Of a stretch of DNA of 19,526 nucleotides, positions 1 through 11,254 are shown piece by piece (the stretch's first letter is position 1; every line of letters starts with the position of its first letter). This DNA is from Pluralibacter sp. UBA7423 (GTDB lineage Bacteria > Pseudomonadota > Gammaproteobacteria > Enterobacterales > Enterobacteriaceae): the NCBI GenBank assembly GCA_002470465.1, contig DKMD01000039.1:1-19526 (forward strand). Direction: 5' to 3'. A program made the position numbers and the translations under genes. The notes under the pieces were generated by a model. It did not search any database, was not told where the DNA came from, and was given only the letters and a program-made list of their open reading frames with translations.

Positions 1-6
1 TTTTAA

Positions 7-1320
<1,314 letters not shown>

Positions 1321-1337
1321 GTCCGACATTTCTGATG

Positions 1338-1363
1338 AAAAAGCGCCTGAGGGCGCTTTTTTT
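1338..1363 (+). terminator. Intrinsic terminator of serS
   Basis: A stem of GCGCC (1343-1347) and GGCGC (1352-1356) closes a TGAG loop. Five A/T pairs extend it, and an unbroken T-run follows (1357-1363). It starts 17 bases after the serS stop codon and separates serS from the dms promoter. Confidence 0.93.
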
Positions 1364-1372
1364 GTGCCTGTC

Positions 1373-1421
1373 TTGATGCTGAGCAATAACCCTTCGGATG
1401 AAAGCGTAGATACTCCCTTCG
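1373..1421 (+). promoter_or_regulatory. Predicted FNR-activated promoter of dmsABC
   Basis: TTGAT-GCTG-AGCAA at 1373-1386 matches the FNR consensus TTGAT-N4-ATCAA at 9 of 10 bases. A -10-like TAGATA lies at 1407-1412. With the FNR centre at -41.5, the start point falls at about 1421, which fits the -10 spacing; this is the class II FNR arrangement. The E. coli dmsABC operon is known to be FNR-activated and nitrate-repressed through NarL. TACTCCC at 1411-1417 is a 6-of-7 match to a NarL heptamer over the start region, but that is weak evidence alone. The start point is inferred. Confidence 0.75.
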
Positions 1422-1457
1422 AATTATAAGCAGCATAAAACTCTAAAAAAGACTGAT

Positions 1458-1485
1458 TTCGCTATATACATAACTATATAGCGAA
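1458..1485 (+). promoter_or_regulatory. ModE (molybdate-responsive) operator upstream of dmsA
   Basis: A perfect 11-bp inverted repeat, TTCGCTATATA (1458-1468) and TATATAGCGAA (1475-1485), is separated by six bases. This is very close to the known ModE recognition pattern (CGNTATATA, spacer of 6-7, TATATANCG). ModE control of dmsABC is established in E. coli, and DmsA needs molybdenum cofactor. Relative to the predicted start at about 1421, the site lies in the leader at roughly +38 to +65, 34 bases before the dmsA ATG. Confidence 0.85.
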
Positions 1486-1519
1486 TAGATCATTTCAATG
1501 AGCAATGAAGTGAGTATCC

Positions 1520-3964
1520 ATGAAAATTAAAGCCCCCGATGCTTTGCTGAGCGCAGAAGTCAGTCGCCGAGGTTTGATGAAAACCTCGGCGATTGGCGGG
1601 CTGGCGATCGCCAGTAGCGCGTTCACCTTACCGTTCACCCGTATCGCTAATGCAGCGGAAGCCATCGCGCCTGGCAGCGCTGACGGCAAAGTTGTCTGGA
1701 GCGCCTGTACGGTCAACTGCGGCAGTCGCTGCCCATTGCGTATGCATGTGGTGGACGGTGAAATCAAATATGTCGAAACGGATAATACCGGTGATGACAA
1801 CTATGATGGCCTTCACCAGGTGCGCGCCTGCCTGCGTGGCCGCTCCATGCGTCGTCGCGTCTATAACCCGGATCGTCTGAAATACCCGATGAAACGCGTT
1901 GGCAAGCGCGGTGAAGGAAAATTTGAGCGCATCAGCTGGGAAGAGGCGTATGACACCATCGCCAGCAACATGCAGCGCCTGATCAAAGACTACGGCAACG
2001 AATCCATCTACCTGAACTACGGCACCGGTACGCTGGGGGGCACCATGACCCGTTCCTGGCCGCCGGGGAATACGCTGATTGCCCGCCTGATGAACTGCTG
2101 CGGCGGTTATCTGAACCACTATGGTGACTATTCAACCGCGCAGATTGCGATGGGCCTGAACTACACATACGGCGGCTGGGCCGACGGCAACAGCCCCTCA
2201 GATATCGAAAACAGCGAGCTGGTTGTGTTGTTTGGTAACAACCCGGGCGAAACACGCATGAGCGGCGGCGGCGTGACGTACTACCTCGAGCAGGCTCGTC
2301 AAAAGTCCAATGCCCGCATGATCATCGTCGATCCACGCTACACCGATACCGGTGCCGGACGTGAAGATGAATGGATCCCCATTCGTCCGGGAACCGATGC
2401 GGCGCTGATCTCTGCGCTGGCGTGGGTGATGATCAAAGAGAACCTGGTCGATCAGCCATTCCTGGATAAGTATTGCGTGGGTTATGACGAGAAAACCATG
2501 CCCGCGGGTGCGCCAGCGAATGGTCACTACAAGGCCTATATTCTCGGTCAGGGTAATGACGCTACGGCGAAAACGCCGGAATGGGCTTCAGCGATCACCG
2601 GTATTCCGGCCGAACGCATCGTCAAGCTCGCCCGTGAAATCGGCAACGCAAAACGCGCCTTTATCAGCCAGGGCTGGGGCCCGCAGCGTCATGCTAACGG
2701 CGAACTGGTTTCCCGCGCAATTGCGATGCTGGCGATCCTCACCGGTAACGTCGGCATTAATGGTGGCAATACAGGGGCGCGTGAAGGTTCTTACGATCTG
2801 CCGTTTGTCCGCATGCCGACGCTGGATAACCCGATACAGACCAGCATTTCGATGTTTATGTGGACCGATGCCATTGAGCGTGGAGCGGAAATGACCGCCC
2901 TTCGCGACGGTGTGCAGGGGAAAGATAAGCTCGACGTGCCTGTTAAAATGGTCTGGAACTATGCCGGCAACTGCATCATTAACCAGCACTCAGACATCAA
3001 CCGCACGCATGACATCCTGCAGGATGACAAGAAATGTGAGCTGATTGTGGTGGTGGATTGCCACATGACTTCTTCGGCGAAATACGCAGATATTCTGCTG
3101 CCGGACTGCACCGCATCAGAACAGATGGACTTCGCGCTGGATGCTTCCTGCGGCAACATGTCCTACGTGATTTTTGCTGACCAGGCGATCAAGCCGCGTT
3201 TTGAGTGCAAAACCATCTATGAGATGACCACGCAGCTGGCGAAACGCATGGGCGTTGAGCAGAAGTTCACCGAAGGTCGCTCCCAGGAAGAGTGGTTGCG
3301 TCATCTGTATGAGCAATCTCGTCAGGCGATCCCTGAGCTGCCTTCCTTCGATGAATTCCGCAAACAGGGCATGTTCAAACAGCGCGACCCGGAAGGGCAT
3401 CACGTGGCATACAAAGCGTTCCGTGAAGATCCGGTTGCCAATCCTTTGACGACGCCATCGGGCAAAATTGAAATCTACTCTGCGGAGCTGGCAAAAATCG
3501 CCGCAACGTGGGAGCTGACACCGGGCGACGTTATCGACCCGCTGCCAATTTACGATCCGGGCTTTGAGAACTACAACGACCCACTGAGCAAACAGTATCC
3601 GCTCCAGCTGACCGGTTTCCACTATAAAGCGCGAGCACACTCCACCTACGGCAACGTTGAAGTGCTGAAAGCCGCCTGCCGTCAGGAAATGTGGATTAAC
3701 CCCATGGATGCGCAGAAGCGCGGCATCAGCAATGGCGATCGGGTGAAGATTTTCAACGGCCGCGGTGAAGTACACATTGAGGCGAAGGTCACTCCGCGCA
3801 TGATGCCGGGTGTGGTGGCGTTAGGTGAGGGTGCATGGTACGCCCCGGATGCGAAAGGGGTGGACCAGGCGGGCTGCATTAACGTGCTGACCACCCAGCG
3901 TCCATCGCCGCTGGCGAAGGGTAACCCGTCGCACACTAACCTCGTTCAGGTCGAAAAAGCGTAA
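1520..3964 (+). CDS. dmsA: Anaerobic DMSO reductase, catalytic molybdenum subunit A
   Basis: DmsA reduces dimethyl sulfoxide and various N- and S-oxides at a bis-MGD molybdenum centre, as part of the membrane-anchored DmsABC quinol reductase. The 814-residue length equals E. coli DmsA. A twin-arginine signal is present: SRRGLMK at 15-21, a hydrophobic stretch to about 40, and a likely cleavage after ANA at 45. Cys63, Cys67, Cys71 and Cys104 form the 4Fe-4S (FS0) motif. GDYST at 202-206 supplies the conserved serine (205) expected to ligate Mo. The C-terminal molybdopterin-dinucleotide-binding region includes TTQRPSPLAKGNP. The start keeps the complete Tat leader and has AGTGAG about 8 bases upstream. 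dmsB follows after 10 bases. Regulation is expected through the FNR and ModE sites upstream. Confidence 0.98.
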   Translation: MKIKAPDALLSAEVSRRGLMKTSAIGGLAIASSAFTLPFTRIANAAEAIAPGSADGKVVWSACTVNCGSRCPLRMHVVDGEIKYVETDNTGDDNYDGLHQVRACLRGRSMRRRVYNPDRLKYPMKRVGKRGEGKFERISWEEAYDTIASNMQRLIKDYGNESIYLNYGTGTLGGTMTRSWPPGNTLIARLMNCCGGYLNHYGDYSTAQIAMGLNYTYGGWADGNSPSDIENSELVVLFGNNPGETRMSGGGVTYYLEQARQKSNARMIIVDPRYTDTGAGREDEWIPIRPGTDAALISALAWVMIKENLVDQPFLDKYCVGYDEKTMPAGAPANGHYKAYILGQGNDATAKTPEWASAITGIPAERIVKLAREIGNAKRAFISQGWGPQRHANGELVSRAIAMLAILTGNVGINGGNTGAREGSYDLPFVRMPTLDNPIQTSISMFMWTDAIERGAEMTALRDGVQGKDKLDVPVKMVWNYAGNCIINQHSDINRTHDILQDDKKCELIVVVDCHMTSSAKYADILLPDCTASEQMDFALDASCGNMSYVIFADQAIKPRFECKTIYEMTTQLAKRMGVEQKFTEGRSQEEWLRHLYEQSRQAIPELPSFDEFRKQGMFKQRDPEGHHVAYKAFREDPVANPLTTPSGKIEIYSAELAKIAATWELTPGDVIDPLPIYDPGFENYNDPLSKQYPLQLTGFHYKARAHSTYGNVEVLKAACRQEMWINPMDAQKRGISNGDRVKIFNGRGEVHIEAKVTPRMMPGVVALGEGAWYAPDAKGVDQAGCINVLTTQRPSPLAKGNPSHTNLVQVEKA

Positions 3965-3974
3965 GGAGTAACCG

Positions 3975-4592
3975 ATGACCACTCAGTATGGATTTTTTAT
4001 TGATTCCAGTCGCTGCACCGGTTGCAAAACCTGCGAACTGGCTTGTAAAGACTACAAAGATCTTACTCCGGACGTCAGCTTCCGCCGTATTTATGAATAC
4101 GCGGGCGGCGACTGGCAGGAAGACAACGGCACCTGGCATCAGAACGTTTTTGCCTATTACCTGTCGATTGCCTGTAACCACTGCGAAGACCCGGCCTGTA
4201 CCAAGGTCTGTCCGAGCGGGGCGATGCACAAGCGTGAAGATGGTTTTGTGGTGGTCAATGAAGATGTCTGCATCGGCTGTAAATACTGCCACATGGCATG
4301 CCCGTATGGCGCGCCGCAGTACAACGAAGCCAAAGGCCATATGACCAAGTGCGACGGCTGCCATTCCCGCGTTGCGGACGGCAAAAAACCGATCTGTGTT
4401 GAATCCTGCCCGCTGCGCGCGCTGGACTTTGGGCCGATTGAAGAGCTGCGTAAGAAACACGGTCAGCTGGCTGCGGTTGCACCGTTGCCGTCTGCGCACT
4501 TCACAAAGCCGAGCATTGTTATCAAACCTAACGCCAACAGCCGTCCGACGGGTGACACCACCGGCTATCTGGCAAACCCGAAGGAGGTTTAA
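3975..4592 (+). CDS. dmsB: DMSO reductase iron-sulfur subunit B
   Basis: DmsB is the electron-transfer subunit that carries electrons from DmsC to the FS0/Mo centre of DmsA. It has 205 residues, as in E. coli. Sixteen cysteines in four ferredoxin-type groups are visible: Cys14/17/20/24, Cys67/70/75/79, Cys99/102/105/109 and Cys126/129/141/145. This is the pattern for four 4Fe-4S clusters. No leader peptide is present, as expected because DmsB is exported with DmsA on the DmsA Tat signal. A strong AAGGAG at 3963-3968, overlapping the dmsA stop, sets the start. The gene ends one base before the dmsC ATG, so tight translational coupling is likely. Confidence 0.98.
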   Translation: MTTQYGFFIDSSRCTGCKTCELACKDYKDLTPDVSFRRIYEYAGGDWQEDNGTWHQNVFAYYLSIACNHCEDPACTKVCPSGAMHKREDGFVVVNEDVCIGCKYCHMACPYGAPQYNEAKGHMTKCDGCHSRVADGKKPICVESCPLRALDFGPIEELRKKHGQLAAVAPLPSAHFTKPSIVIKPNANSRPTGDTTGYLANPKEV

Positions 4593-4593
4593 G

Positions 4594-5457
4594 ATGGGAA
4601 GTGGATGGCATGAATGGCCGCTGATGATCTTCACGGTGCTCGGGCAGTGCGTGGCGGGCGGTTTTATCGTTCTGGCGCTGGCGCTGATGAAAGGCGAACT
4701 TTCCCGTGAACAGCAGCGCCTGGTGGTGCTGAGCATGTTTGTCCTGTGGGTGCTGATGGGCATTGGCTTCATCGCTTCTGTTCTGCATCTGGGCTCGCCA
4801 CTGCGTGCATTTAACTCGCTGAACCGCATTGGTGGATCCTCGCTGAGTAACGAAATTGCCAGCGGCTCCGTGTTCTTTGCGGTGGGTGGCATTGGCTGGC
4901 TGTTAGCTGTGCTGAACAAACTGCCTCAGGCGCTGCGTAGCCTGTGGTTAATTCTGACGATGGTGCTGGGCGTAGTGTTTGTCTGGATGATGGTGCGCGT
5001 CTATAACACCATTGATACCGTACCAACCTGGTACAGCGTCTGGACGCCGATGAGCTTCTTCCTGACGATGTTTATCGGCGGGCCACTGCTCGGTTACCTT
5101 CTGCTGCGTGCGGCGGGTGTGGACGGCTGGGCAATGCGCCTTTTGCCTGCGGTATCGCTGCCGGCACTGGTGGTCAGCGCTATCGTCGTCATGATGCAGG
5201 GCAGTGAGCTTGCAACAATCCACAGCTCTATCCAGCAGGCATCTGCGCTGGTTCCGGCTTATGGCGAGCTGATGGCCTGGCGCCTGGTTGCGCTGGCGTT
5301 AGCGCTGATGTGCTGGATTGCACCACAGCTGAAAGGACGTCAGCCAGCGGTGCCGCTGCTGAGCGTGGCTTTTGTACTTGTCGTTGTTGGCGAACTGATC
5401 GGTCGCGGCGTTTTCTACGGTCTGCATATGACCGTCGGCATGGCGATCGCCAGCTAA
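4594..5457 (+). CDS. dmsC: DMSO reductase membrane anchor subunit C
   Basis: DmsC anchors DmsAB to the inner membrane and oxidises menaquinol, passing electrons to DmsB. The protein has 287 residues with about eight hydrophobic segments, starting MGSGWHEWPLM. His65 (in HLGSP) and Glu87 (in SNEIAS), both tied to quinol binding in E. coli DmsC, are conserved. A strong AAGGAGG at 4581-4587, inside the dmsB end, selects the ATG at 4594. The same frame stays open far upstream inside dmsB, but that stretch is the shadow of dmsB. It is the last gene of the operon. A stable hairpin lies 10 bases past the stop. Confidence 0.98.
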   Translation: MGSGWHEWPLMIFTVLGQCVAGGFIVLALALMKGELSREQQRLVVLSMFVLWVLMGIGFIASVLHLGSPLRAFNSLNRIGGSSLSNEIASGSVFFAVGGIGWLLAVLNKLPQALRSLWLILTMVLGVVFVWMMVRVYNTIDTVPTWYSVWTPMSFFLTMFIGGPLLGYLLLRAAGVDGWAMRLLPAVSLPALVVSAIVVMMQGSELATIHSSIQQASALVPAYGELMAWRLVALALALMCWIAPQLKGRQPAVPLLSVAFVLVVVGELIGRGVFYGLHMTVGMAIAS

Positions 5458-5467
5458 GTTGCTATTT

Positions 5468-5492
5468 GCGCCGGGCCTTCATGGCCTGGCGC
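5468..5492 (+). other. Stable hairpin after dmsC without a U-tract
   Basis: Ten-base arms GCGCCGGGCC (5468-5477) and GGCCTGGCGC (5483-5492), with one G-U pair, close a TTCAT loop. No T-run follows directly (the next bases are TGCAAAAAA). It is therefore not a standard intrinsic terminator. It may protect the 3' end of dms mRNA or act with Rho. The rest of the 275-base dmsC-ycaD spacer is AT-rich and holds no convincing gene. Confidence 0.55.
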
Positions 5493-5665
5493 TGCAAAAA
5501 ATGCCTGTCTTCCATGAAATTTTTCTTCTGAAAATAAGCCGCTGTTTTTCTAATTCATTAATTAAAACAATGGAATAATTTATTAATAAATTCCGTTACC
5601 GTTCCGTTGGATTAAAAAATTCTATTGTTCCTCTGAAAACCGCGTCAGCGCTGGCCTGAGGGGAA

Positions 5666-5693
5666 TTGACATTGCGCGTGGCGGTGTCATGAT
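5666..5693 (+). promoter_or_regulatory. Predicted ycaD promoter
   Basis: A perfect -35 TTGACA (5666-5671) is followed after 16 bases by CATGAT (5688-5693, 4 of 6 to TATAAT). The extended -10 bases TGT lie just upstream. The predicted start is near 5700, giving a leader of about 33 bases before the ycaD ATG. Sequence match only. Confidence 0.5.
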
Positions 5694-5732
5694 GCGCACG
5701 AATTTTGAACTTCCTCACGGTTTTTTTAATCC

Positions 5733-6881
5733 ATGTCCACGTATTCCCGCCCGGTGCTGTTTCTGCTCTGCGGCCTACTTTTGTTGACGCTGGCGATCGC
5801 AGTGCTGAACACGCTCGTCCCGCTTTGGCTCGCTCATGAGCATTTGCCAACCTGGCAGGTGGGGATGGTGGGCTCATCTTATTTCACCGGCAATCTGGTG
5901 GGCACGCTGCTCTGCGGGCGGCTGATTAAGTACTTTGGCTTCAACCGCAGCTACTATCTTGCGTCGCTGATTTTTGCCGTGAGCTGTGTAGGCTTAGGGC
6001 TGAATGTGGGCTTCTGGAGCTGGCTGAGCTGGCGATTCCTTGCGGGCGTTGGCTGCGCGATGATTTGGGTCGTCGTGGAAAGCGCACTGATGTGCAGCGG
6101 CACCTCGCGTAACCGCGGTCGCCTGCTGGCCGCCTATATGATGGTGTATTACGTGGGCACTGTCCTTGGCCAACTGATGGTCAGCAAGCTGCCGACAGAC
6201 CTGATGAGCGTCCTGCCATGGGTGACCGGCATGGTGCTCGCGGCCATACTGCCGTTGCTGTTTGCCCGTATCGTTAATCACTCCCAGGAAGAGCATGCGC
6301 CGACGCAGGTCTGGCCTATGCTGAAGCTCCGTCAGGCGCGTCTGGGCGTGAATGGCTGCATTATTTCGGGTATTGTGCTGGGTTCACTGTATGGCCTGAT
6401 GCCGCTGTTTCTGAACCACCAGGGCGTTAGCGATGCCGGTATCGGCTTCTGGATGGCGGTGATGGTCAGCGCGGGTATTATCGGCCAGTGGCCAATTGGG
6501 CGCCTTGCTGACCGCTATGGCCGCTTACTGGTCCTGCGCGTTCAGGTTTTTGTGGTTATTCTCGGCTGTCTGGCAATGCTCAGCGGTGCAGCGATGGCGC
6601 CAACGCTGTTTATTCTTGGGGCGGCAGGCTTCACGCTTTACCCTGTCGCGATGGCGTGGGCATGTGAGAAAGTGCAACATCATCAGCTGGTCGCCATGAA
6701 TCAGGCGCTGCTGCTGAGTTACACCATCGGTAGCCTGCTTGGCCCGACGTTCACCTCTATGCTGATGCAGAACTACTCGGATAACCTGTTGTTCGTGATG
6801 ATTGCCTGCGTTTCGTTTATTTACCTGCTGATGCTGCTGCGTAAAGCCGGGCATCACCCGACGCCAGTGGCGCACGCCTGA
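5733..6881 (+). CDS. ycaD: MFS-family inner-membrane transporter YcaD
   Basis: This is a predicted major facilitator superfamily permease of unknown substrate. The 382 residues are almost wholly hydrophobic, with about 12 membrane segments, and align end to end with E. coli YcaD. The loop between segments 2 and 3 reads [14 protein letters not shown], and the second half repeats the MFS signature as [11 protein letters not shown]. The ATG at 5733 is kept because MSTYSRPV matches the E. coli start, although no good Shine-Dalgarno precedes it, so translation may be weak. In K-12 ycaC lies between dmsC and ycaD; here it is absent. The gene is a single unit ended by a very strong terminator at the stop codon. 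The transported compound is unknown. Confidence 0.95.
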   Translation: MSTYSRPVLFLLCGLLLLTLAIAVLNTLVPLWLAHEHLPTWQVGMVGSSYFTGNLVGTLLCGRLIKYFGFNRSYYLASLIFAVSCVGLGLNVGFWSWLSWRFLAGVGCAMIWVVVESALMCSGTSRNRGRLLAAYMMVYYVGTVLGQLMVSKLPTDLMSVLPWVTGMVLAAILPLLFARIVNHSQEEHAPTQVWPMLKLRQARLGVNGCIISGIVLGSLYGLMPLFLNHQGVSDAGIGFWMAVMVSAGIIGQWPIGRLADRYGRLLVLRVQVFVVILGCLAMLSGAAMAPTLFILGAAGFTLYPVAMAWACEKVQHHQLVAMNQALLLSYTIGSLLGPTFTSMLMQNYSDNLLFVMIACVSFIYLLMLLRKAGHHPTPVAHA

Positions 6882-6916
6882 AGAAAAAAGCCTGTCGAAT
6901 GACAGGCTTTTTTCTT
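6881..6916 (+). terminator. Strong intrinsic terminator of ycaD
   Basis: A perfect 16-bp inverted repeat, AAGAAAAAAGCCTGTC (6881-6896) and GACAGGCTTTTTTCTT (6901-6916), closes a GAAT loop. The GC core GCCTGTC/GACAGGC is followed by six T residues. The arm begins inside the ycaD stop codon. The A-run on the other side makes it potentially bidirectional. Confidence 0.95.
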
Positions 6917-6964
6917 TGCCCGCTCTTCGGTAAGGTGTCGATTCCCCGCAAAAAAGGACGCCTG

Positions 6965-7861
6965 ATGGAACTGCTACGCTTTACGCTTGCTCAGATTGAA
7001 GCCTTCGCCTGCGTGTGTGAGAGCGGAACGCTCACCCAGGCCGCAAGGAAGCTGAAAAAAGACCGGACGACGGTGAGCGAGTTACTGGATTACCTGGAAG
7101 TTGATCTTGGGTACACGCTGTTCGATCGCTCGACACGTCCGTTAACCCTGACGCCACAGGGGCAGCTTCTTTACCGCCAGGCCCGGCTGTTTTTGCATGA
7201 GGCTGAAGCGTTCTCCCGCATTGCCAGACAGATTCCCGACAGCATCGAGACGCATCTTACGCTGTGCTATGACCTGTTTACTCCTCGTGCGCTGTTGCTT
7301 CAGCTTGCAGAGCAGCTACGTGCCCGGCATATCCAGCTGGACATGATTGCCTGCGAGCGCGTGCAGGCTGAACAGTGGCTGGACGAGGGGAGCGTTGACC
7401 TGGCGCTGTTTCAGGCGATGAACCGTTCCGTCAACGACCATCTGCACTGGCGGGCGGTTGGCAGCGTTTCACTCGCCGTTTACGCCCGTGAAGGCTACTT
7501 CTCTAAGCAGCCCGTCTCGCTCCTGCATCTGGCCTCCAGGCCTCAACTGATGCCATTTCGCGATCTCCCGCCTTCGCTGGCCGGACGGTTGCAAATTGCC
7601 GACAATTTAATTCACGTTAATGAGATCTCGCTGCTGGAAGGCCTGTTGCAAGCCGGTACAGGTTGGGCATTTCTGCCGGATCATTTCTCAGCTGAGCGGC
7701 TTAAAGGTGTGATGCGGGTGGAAACGGCAATGGGTAATAACGGGTTGACACATCCCTTAGTGGCGCTGTGGAAACCTGGGGTGATTAACGCGTCAGTGCT
7801 GAGCCAGGTCCTGGGCATCATGGAGAAAGGGCTGTTGTCAGGCGGCGCTTCGCTTACCTGA
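6965..7861 (+). CDS. LysR-type transcriptional regulator, not matched to a named gene
   Basis: The predicted protein has 298 residues. An N-terminal winged helix-turn-helix spans about 1-65: LAQIEAFACVCESGTLTQAA, then RKLKKDRTTVSELLDYLE and GYTLFDRSTRPLTLTPQG, the classic LTTR layout. It is followed by a linker helix and a co-inducer-binding domain that starts about residue 90. The ATG at 6965 has AAGGACG six bases upstream. An in-frame ATG at 6899 lies inside the ycaD terminator and is rejected. It does not read like remembered E. coli YcaN, the LTTR found in this interval in K-12. It runs the same way as ycaD and converges on pflA. The target and ligand cannot be read from sequence; ycaD is a possible target by proximity only. 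The last codons lie inside a REP-like repeat. Confidence 0.93.
   Translation: MELLRFTLAQIEAFACVCESGTLTQAARKLKKDRTTVSELLDYLEVDLGYTLFDRSTRPLTLTPQGQLLYRQARLFLHEAEAFSRIARQIPDSIETHLTLCYDLFTPRALLLQLAEQLRARHIQLDMIACERVQAEQWLDEGSVDLALFQAMNRSVNDHLHWRAVGSVSLAVYAREGYFSKQPVSLLHLASRPQLMPFRDLPPSLAGRLQIADNLIHVNEISLLEGLLQAGTGWAFLPDHFSAERLKGVMRVETAMGNNGLTHPLVALWKPGVINASVLSQVLGIMEKGLLSGGASLT
7838..7861. repeat. REP-like palindromic unit overlapping the LysR stop codon
   Basis: TCAGG (7838-7842) and CCTGA (7857-7861) flank GGCGCTTCGCTTA, the core typical of enterobacterial REP sequences. It encodes the last residues (SGGASLT) and the stop of the LysR gene. The second unit at 7898-7924 is in the opposite orientation. 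Confidence 0.6.
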
Positions 7862-7897
7862 TTTACGGAATGTATGCAATTGGGAAGGCGGATGCAG

Positions 7898-7924
7898 GCC
7901 GGGTAAGCGTTAGCGCCACCCGGC
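7898..7924. repeat. REP-like unit in the LysR/pflA convergent spacer
   Basis: Arms GCCGGGT (7898-7904) and ACCCGGC (7918-7924) enclose AAGCGTTAGCGCC. The reverse complement contains GGCGCTAACGCTTACCCGG, closely resembling the unit at 7838-7861 but inverted. Together they form a BIME-like pair between two converging genes. Confidence 0.7.
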
Positions 7925-7926
7925 GA

Positions 7927-7954
7927 TGCCCGGCAAACAGAGAGTCGCCGGGCA
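7927..7954. other. Hairpin just after pflA
   Basis: Perfect 8-bp arms TGCCCGGC (7927-7934) and GCCGGGCA (7947-7954) enclose a 12-base loop. On the minus strand the T-run lies before, not after, the stem, so it does not fit a textbook pflA terminator. With the neighbouring REP unit it probably forms the 3' end structure of the pflA transcript. Confidence 0.55.
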
Positions 7955-7961
7955 AAAAGAT

Positions 7962-8702
7962 TCAGTACATGACCTTGTGACCATACTGCTCGAGGATCCC
8001 CTTGACGCGTTCCATGGTCTCTTTCTTCGGCGGGTGAACGCCATCAAGCTTGTACTCTTCGCCCATTGCCACCCACTTATGTTTCCCCAGCTCGTGGTAG
8101 GGCAGCAGCTCGATTTTTTCGACGTTGCCCATATCACGGGTGAATTCACCGAGACGATGGGCGGAGTCGTCATCGTCGGACCAGCCGGGAACCACGACGT
8201 AGCGGATCCAGACGTTGATATTCTTGTTCGCCAGATAGCGGCAAAATTCCAGCGTGCGGTGGTTTGAGACGCCAACCAGGTTCTGGTGGATCTCGTCGTT
8301 CATCTGCTTGAGGTCGAGCATCACCAGGTCGGTGACCTCCAGCAGTTCGTCGATCACCGGATCGTAGCGACGGACAAAGCCGTTGGTGTCGAGACAGGTA
8401 TGAATGCCTTCTTTGCGGCAGGCGCGGAACCAGTCACGCACAAACTCAGCCTGCAAAATGGCTTCGCCGCCGGAGGCCGTAACGCCGCCGCCGGACGCAT
8501 TCATAAAGTGGCGATAGGTCACCACTTCTTTCATAAGCTCTTCGACCGTGATTTCTTTGCCGCCGTGGGTATCCCAGGTATCGCGGTTGTGGCAGTACAG
8601 GCAGCGCATCAGGCAGCCCTGGAAGAAGGTGATAAAGCGGATCCCCGGGCCATCGACGGTGCCACAGGATTCAAAGGAGTGAATGCGACCAATTACTGAC
8701 AT
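7962..8702 (-). CDS. pflA: Pyruvate formate-lyase activating enzyme
   Basis: This radical-SAM enzyme uses S-adenosylmethionine and a 4Fe-4S cluster to install the glycyl radical on PflB under anaerobic conditions. The 246-residue length equals E. coli PflA. The cluster motif CLMRCLYC gives Cys30, Cys34 and Cys37 (CxxxCxxC). [11 protein letters not shown] at about 71-81 holds the SAM-binding GGE region. The frame is open upstream to 8756, but [10 protein letters not shown] at 8702 matches the known start and has GGAGA at 8713-8717. It lies downstream of pflB on the same strand, separated by a strong terminator, so it probably has its own promoter in the 150-base gap. Confidence 0.98.
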   Translation of the reverse strand: MSVIGRIHSFESCGTVDGPGIRFITFFQGCLMRCLYCHNRDTWDTHGGKEITVEELMKEVVTYRHFMNASGGGVTASGGEAILQAEFVRDWFRACRKEGIHTCLDTNGFVRRYDPVIDELLEVTDLVMLDLKQMNDEIHQNLVGVSNHRTLEFCRYLANKNINVWIRYVVVPGWSDDDDSAHRLGEFTRDMGNVEKIELLPYHELGKHKWVAMGEEYKLDGVHPPKKETMERVKGILEQYGHKVMY

Positions 8703-8806
8703 TGCGGTGTTTTCTCCAGATACGGCCCATCCGGGGCCAGTGTATGCACAGCTCAAAACCGGCTGTGTTAAGTCTGTTTTGGCAGAGATCCATACCCGAT
8801 AGTGAA

Positions 8807-8812
8807 AGTATA
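8807..8812 (-). promoter_or_regulatory. Possible pflA promoter -10 element
   Basis: On the minus strand TATACT occurs about 105 bases before pflA, in the gap after the pflB terminator. No good -35 stands 17 bases upstream, so the call is weak. A TTGCCA just upstream would instead pair with TATCGG at 17-base spacing. Between here and the start codon, GGCCC/GGGCC (8724-8738) can form a small leader hairpin. Confidence 0.3.
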
Positions 8813-8852
8813 GATGGCTGGCAAAGCAGGCTGGGGCAGGAGAGGAGTTGTT

Positions 8853-8880
8853 AAAAAGGCCCCACGGGTGTGGAGCCTTT
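8853..8880 (-). terminator. Intrinsic terminator of pflB
   Basis: Read on the minus strand, AAAGGCTCCAC and GTGGGGCCTTT form an 11-bp stem with one G-U pair around a four-base loop, followed by TTTTT (8857-8853). It lies 40 bases past the pflB stop and should limit read-through from the abundant focA-pflB mRNA into pflA. Confidence 0.9.
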
Positions 8881-8920
8881 ATTGTACGCCGATTACTGCG
8901 TAATTTCAGTCAAAATCCAA

Positions 8921-11203
<2,283 letters not shown>

Positions 11204-11254
11204 GTAACACCTACCTTCTTATGTGGATTTTTTATTTACTGCCTGAAACAACCG

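Noticed and set aside
4372..4593. Upstream extension of the dmsC frame inside dmsB
   Set aside because: The added residues are an out-of-frame reading of dmsB; AAGGAGG at 4581 and the known MGSGWHEW start fix the start at 4594.
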